Shown here piece by piece: positions 61,601-64,000 of a DNA stretch of 64,000 nt. The DNA is taken from positions 1 to 64,000 of the forward strand of contig JAMPGU010000006.1 in assembly GCA_023663865.1 (NCBI GenBank), written 5' to 3'. A program made the translations under genes and the position numbers. Each line of letters opens with the position of its first letter. Position 1 is the stretch's first letter. The notes under the pieces were generated by a model. The model saw only the letters and a list, made by a program, of their open reading frames with translations, was not told the DNA's origin and ran no database searches. Source of the stretch: Clostridium sp. Its GTDB lineage: Bacteria; Bacillota; Clostridia; Oscillospirales; Acutalibacteraceae.

Positions 61601-62525
61601 TCATTTCTCCCAGAATTTTTATGGATTTGTCAAAGTTATCCCTTTCGTCCTGTGACAGATTAATTTCCAATACTTCCCTGACACCGCTGCGGTTGATTAC
61701 TGCAGGAACACCCACATAAATTTCGCTGCAGCCATATTCGCCCTTTAAAAGCGTTGAGACAGTGAAAACAGAATTTTCATCAAACAAAATAGCTCTTGTC
61801 AATCTTGCCAGTACCATACCGATTCCATAATAGGTTGCACCCTTTGCCTTGATAATTTCGTAGGCTGAATCGCGAACCTCAGAAGCTATTTTTTTCATAT
61901 CCTCCATAAGCTCAGGCTTTTCCTGTTGAAGACTGACAAGGGGCTTCACTGAAATAAAAGCATTGCTCCATGCAACAAATTCACTGTCACCATGCTCACC
62001 GATAACATAGGCATGAATATTTTTAGGATTGACCTTAAAGTAATCACTTATAATGTACTTTAATCGTGCAGAATCAAGAGAAGTACCCGATCCGATTACA
62101 CGTTCTGCAGGGAAGCCTGACAGATTATAAACCACCTGTGTCATAATATCAACCGGATTTGTAGCAACCAGAAACACACCATTAAATCCGCTTGAAACGA
62201 TAGGCTCCACAATTGACCGGAACACCTTATAATTCTTTTGAAGCAAATCACGTCTGCTCTCCCCCTGCTCCTGCGGTGCACCTGCTGAAATAACAACCAA
62301 ATCTGCATCACAGCAATCCGCATATTCACCGGAATATATTTTCATAGTGCCGGGTGCAAAGGGCAAACCATGGGACAAGTCACTCGCCTCTCCTCTTGCC
62401 CTTGTTTTATCTATATCTATCAACACAAGCTCTTCACAAATATTTTGATTCAAAAGAGAATAGGCAAAGCTCATTCCCACCATACCAACACCGACTATTG
62501 CTACTTTTTTACTATCCTTGCTCAT
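61581..62525 (-). CDS. ldh: L-lactate dehydrogenase
   Basis: Reduces pyruvate to L-lactate with NADH. Rossmann motif VAIVGVGMVGMS (residues about 8-19), and the specificity loop SAGAPQEQGESR carries Gln where malate dehydrogenases have Arg. The active-site His is in GEHGDSE, with NPVDIMT. At 314 residues it is normal. The ATG at 62525 is preferred (family start SKDSKKVAI); GGGTGA lies 6 nt upstream within the 3' arm of a terminator hairpin. It is convergent with rex and a probable Rex target. Confidence 0.93.
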   Translation of the reverse strand: MSKDSKKVAIVGVGMVGMSFAYSLLNQNICEELVLIDIDKTRARGEASDLSHGLPFAPGTMKIYSGEYADCCDADLVVISAGAPQEQGESRRDLLQKNYKVFRSIVEPIVSSGFNGVFLVATNPVDIMTQVVYNLSGFPAERVIGSGTSLDSARLKYIISDYFKVNPKNIHAYVIGEHGDSEFVAWSNAFISVKPLVSLQQEKPELMEDMKKIASEVRDSAYEIIKAKGATYYGIGMVLARLTRAILFDENSVFTVSTLLKGEYGCSEIYVGVPAVINRSGVREVLEINLSQDERDNFDKSIKILGEMKEEIGL

Positions 62526-62563
62526 AAAAAAATCACCCAAGGATAGTATAACCATCCTTGGGT
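62526..62563 (-). terminator. Terminator/attenuator overlapping the ldh ribosome-binding site
   Basis: Minus strand ACCCAAGGAT - 9-nt loop - ATCCTTGGGT - GA - TTTTTTT, directly followed by the ldh ATG. The GGGTGA ribosome-binding site lies in the 3' arm and tail. Confidence 0.82.
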
Positions 62564-62588
62564 AAAAAATCAGTTAAAACAAATAATA

Positions 62589-63131
62589 TTACTTAAAGAA
62601 CAACGGCAATTTTTCAAGATATATAATATCATCTCTGTCAGCCGCATCGCCCTCTGCCAAAGGTGCGCAGGATGCAACAATATTACCGCCAAAGGCTTTA
62701 ACAAGTCCTTGTACAACTTTAAGGCTCTCACCCGTTGATATAACATCATCAACAATCAAAACCCTTTTGTTATTAAGCAAATCGCCGTCCTCATGTCCCA
62801 GATATAAAGACTGTTCCTTCTGCGTGGTGATACTTCTTACAGTAAACTTAACAGGATTGTCCATATACACCTTTACATCCTTGCGTACCACGATATACTT
62901 CTTACCTGAAATTCTGCTCATTTCATAAGCAACAGGAATTGATTTCGCCTCAGGCGTAACAATATAATCAAACTCCGGAGCCTTGTCCAAAAGAGCTTTG
63001 GCACAAGCCTCTGTCAATTCAACATCGCCAAATAAAATGAAAGCTGCAATATCAAGCGTGTCTGAAACAGGAAACTTTTTTAGCCTTCGCTCCACACCGG
63101 CAATTTTCAATTCGTAAAAATCATTACTCAT
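62589..63131 (-). CDS. Adenine-type phosphoribosyltransferase
   Basis: A 180-residue type I PRTase for purine salvage. The PRPP-binding loop RVLIVDDVISTGESL (about 125-139) and the N-terminal hood resemble adenine phosphoribosyltransferase-like proteins of Clostridia (DYIVTPEAKSIPVAYEMS matches the APRT VxxxEaRG region, with Lys-Ser in place of Arg-Gly). Adenine versus xanthine specificity is not certain. It overlaps the HIT gene by 4 nt and ends before the terminator upstream of ldh. Confidence 0.8.
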   Translation of the reverse strand: MSNDFYELKIAGVERRLKKFPVSDTLDIAAFILFGDVELTEACAKALLDKAPEFDYIVTPEAKSIPVAYEMSRISGKKYIVVRKDVKVYMDNPVKFTVRSITTQKEQSLYLGHEDGDLLNNKRVLIVDDVISTGESLKVVQGLVKAFGGNIVASCAPLAEGDAADRDDIIYLEKLPLFFK

Positions 63132-63460
63132 ATTATTGCCTCTCCCAGTTTAATGCCGCCAACCAAGTGGAAATGCAGATGCATAACAGTCTGTCCTGCA
63201 TCCTCACCGCAGTTATTGATAATTCTATAAGACTCAATACCCTGAAGCTTTGCTATCTCAGGAATTTTTTCAAAAATATGAGCAACATATTTGCTGTTTT
63301 CACTGTTAACACCGTTTGCGCAATCAATATGTGCCTTAGGAACAACGATTGTATGCACAGGTGCAACCGGATTAATATCCTTAAAAGCGAGAATCATATC
63401 GTCTTCATAAATTTTTGTTGATGGAATATTACCGGCAACAATTTCACAAAACAAACACAT
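63128..63460 (-). CDS. HIT family nucleotide-binding protein
   Basis: A 110-residue histidine-triad hydrolase of the HINT branch (AMP-lysine or adenosine phosphoramidase activity). N-terminal CLFCEIVAGNIPS and the catalytic triad HLHFHLVGG near the C-terminus are intact; VPKAHI is also present. The ATG at 63460 is 7 nt from AAAGGAG; the ATG at 63466 is too close to it. It begins 12 nt after the alaS stop, so alaS, HIT and the phosphoribosyltransferase form one operon. Confidence 0.92.
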   Translation of the reverse strand: MCLFCEIVAGNIPSTKIYEDDMILAFKDINPVAPVHTIVVPKAHIDCANGVNSENSKYVAHIFEKIPEIAKLQGIESYRIINNCGEDAGQTVMHLHFHLVGGIKLGEAII

Positions 63461-63472
63461 ATCCATTCTCCT

Positions 63473-64000
63473 TTACTTAATCATGGACTGAACAACACGC
63501 TCTACAGCATCCATTGCACTGTCAAGCTTGGTTAAGTCCTTAGCACCGGCCATAGCAGAATCCGGTCTTCCTCCGCCGCCACCGCCGGCAAGCTTCGCAA
63601 TTTCACGAACAAGGTCTCCTGCTTTTACACCCTTTGCAATCGCATTCTTTCCGCAGACAGCAACTAAATTCGCTTTATCACCGTTAACACCTGCGATAAC
63701 TGCAATCACGTTGTCTCCCTTAGCTTTCAAATCATCGCCCATTGCACGAAGTGCATCAGGAGTTGTGCCGTCAACCTTAGCAGTATACAGCTCGAGTCCG
63801 TCAATATCTACAGGCTTAGAGAACATATCCGCACTCTTCAGCTTTGTAAGCTCTGCATTAAGACGCTGAATTTCTCTGTCCTTTTCTTTATTATCTGTCA
63901 TAAGCGCAGCAATCTTGTTCTCAATATCGCTTTCACCGGATTTAAGTACAGCAGCTGTACATTTAACCAGTGCTTCATTTGTATTAAGATAATTCAAAAG
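63473..64000 (-). CDS. alaS: Alanyl-tRNA synthetase, C-terminal part (runs off the right edge)
   Basis: The visible 175 residues are the C-terminal coiled coil (NKEKDREIQRLNAELTKL) and C-Ala domain of alanyl-tRNA synthetase, which grips tRNA-Ala. The diagnostic GGGGGGRPDSAMAGAK motif is near the end. The aminoacylation and editing domains are outside the window. The gene is first in the alaS-HIT-PRTase order seen here. Confidence 0.92.
   Translation of the reverse strand, partial: LLNYLNTNEALVKCTAAVLKSGESDIENKIAALMTDNKEKDREIQRLNAELTKLKSADMFSKPVDIDGLELYTAKVDGTTPDALRAMGDDLKAKGDNVIAVIAGVNGDKANLVAVCGKNAIAKGVKAGDLVREIAKLAGGGGGGRPDSAMAGAKDLTKLDSAMDAVERVVQSMIK

Noticed and set aside
61581..62525. 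Malate dehydrogenase assignment
   Set aside because: The specificity loop carries Gln (SAGAPQEQGESR) rather than the Arg of malate dehydrogenases.

Overview
The window looks like a chromosome segment of a fermentative, spore-lineage Gram-positive bacterium of the class Clostridia, probably a gut Ruminococcaceae/Oscillospiraceae or Eubacterium relative. The evidence is a SCIFF peptide with its radical-SAM maturase, a SpoIIIE/FtsK gene next to TepA-like and YlzJ-like genes, Rex beside an L-lactate dehydrogenase, an ECF transporter, a sortase-type wall anchor, and AT-rich intergenic DNA with consensus SigA promoters and many short, mostly bidirectional intrinsic terminators. No prophage, transposase, CRISPR array or rRNA was seen. 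The species cannot be named from the sequence.

Layout. 1-2.0 kb (-): partial radC, a small DUF6171-like protein and a GH51 arabinofuranosidase. 2.1-5.4 kb (+): M24 aminopeptidase and Cu+-ATPase. 5.4-10 kb (-): FRG-domain protein, old-yellow-enzyme/enoate reductase and two membrane proteins of unknown function. 10.2-16.8 kb: GPH sugar symporter, heterodimeric ABC exporter and a Gfo/Idh/MocA oxidoreductase. 16.8-29.8 kb: a cobalamin-capture locus. 29.8-30.6 kb: tRNA-Leu(CAG) embedded in repeats and tRNA fragments. 30.6-34.1 kb (+): membrane protein, Orn/Lys/Arg decarboxylase-like enzyme, SCIFF precursor and maturase. 34.1-41.6 kb (-): a sugar locus (DUF5054/GH38-like, MFS, AraC) and a PPi-dependent phosphofructokinase with a GH110-like beta-helix protein. 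41.7-47 kb (+): CoA-transferase, stand-alone E2-type acyltransferase, tRNA-Leu(UAG) with a structured satellite, and GH31. 47-56.9 kb (-): ComF, ComEA, YgiQ, SpoIIIE, a divergent UppP homologue, YlzJ-like, TepA-like, and a secreted subtilase with LRRs. 57-61.6 kb (+): aconitase, isocitrate dehydrogenase, Rex and an unknown protein. 61.6-64 kb (-): LDH, phosphoribosyltransferase, HIT protein and the 3' end of alaS.

Three things stand out. First, a cobalamin riboswitch with a visible antiterminator/terminator pair controls a 2613-residue wall-anchored protein. That protein combines GLUG-type repeats with both halves of a transcobalamin-like fold (a DUF4430 beta domain and an alpha/alpha domain). 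The divergent operon encodes a DUF4430 lipoprotein, an EcfT subunit, and a single polypeptide fusing two ECF ATPases to an S component. Together these suggest a wall-to-membrane B12 relay.

Second, both tRNA-Leu genes are followed, after their own terminator, by a related structured element of about 100 nt. Each element ends in a tRNA-like CCA and a second terminator, shows compensatory base changes between the two copies, and begins with a perfect antisense match to its own tRNA's T-arm.

Third, the SCIFF precursor keeps six cysteines but has serine at both positions (32 and 37) that form the known thioether cross-link in the characterised family member.
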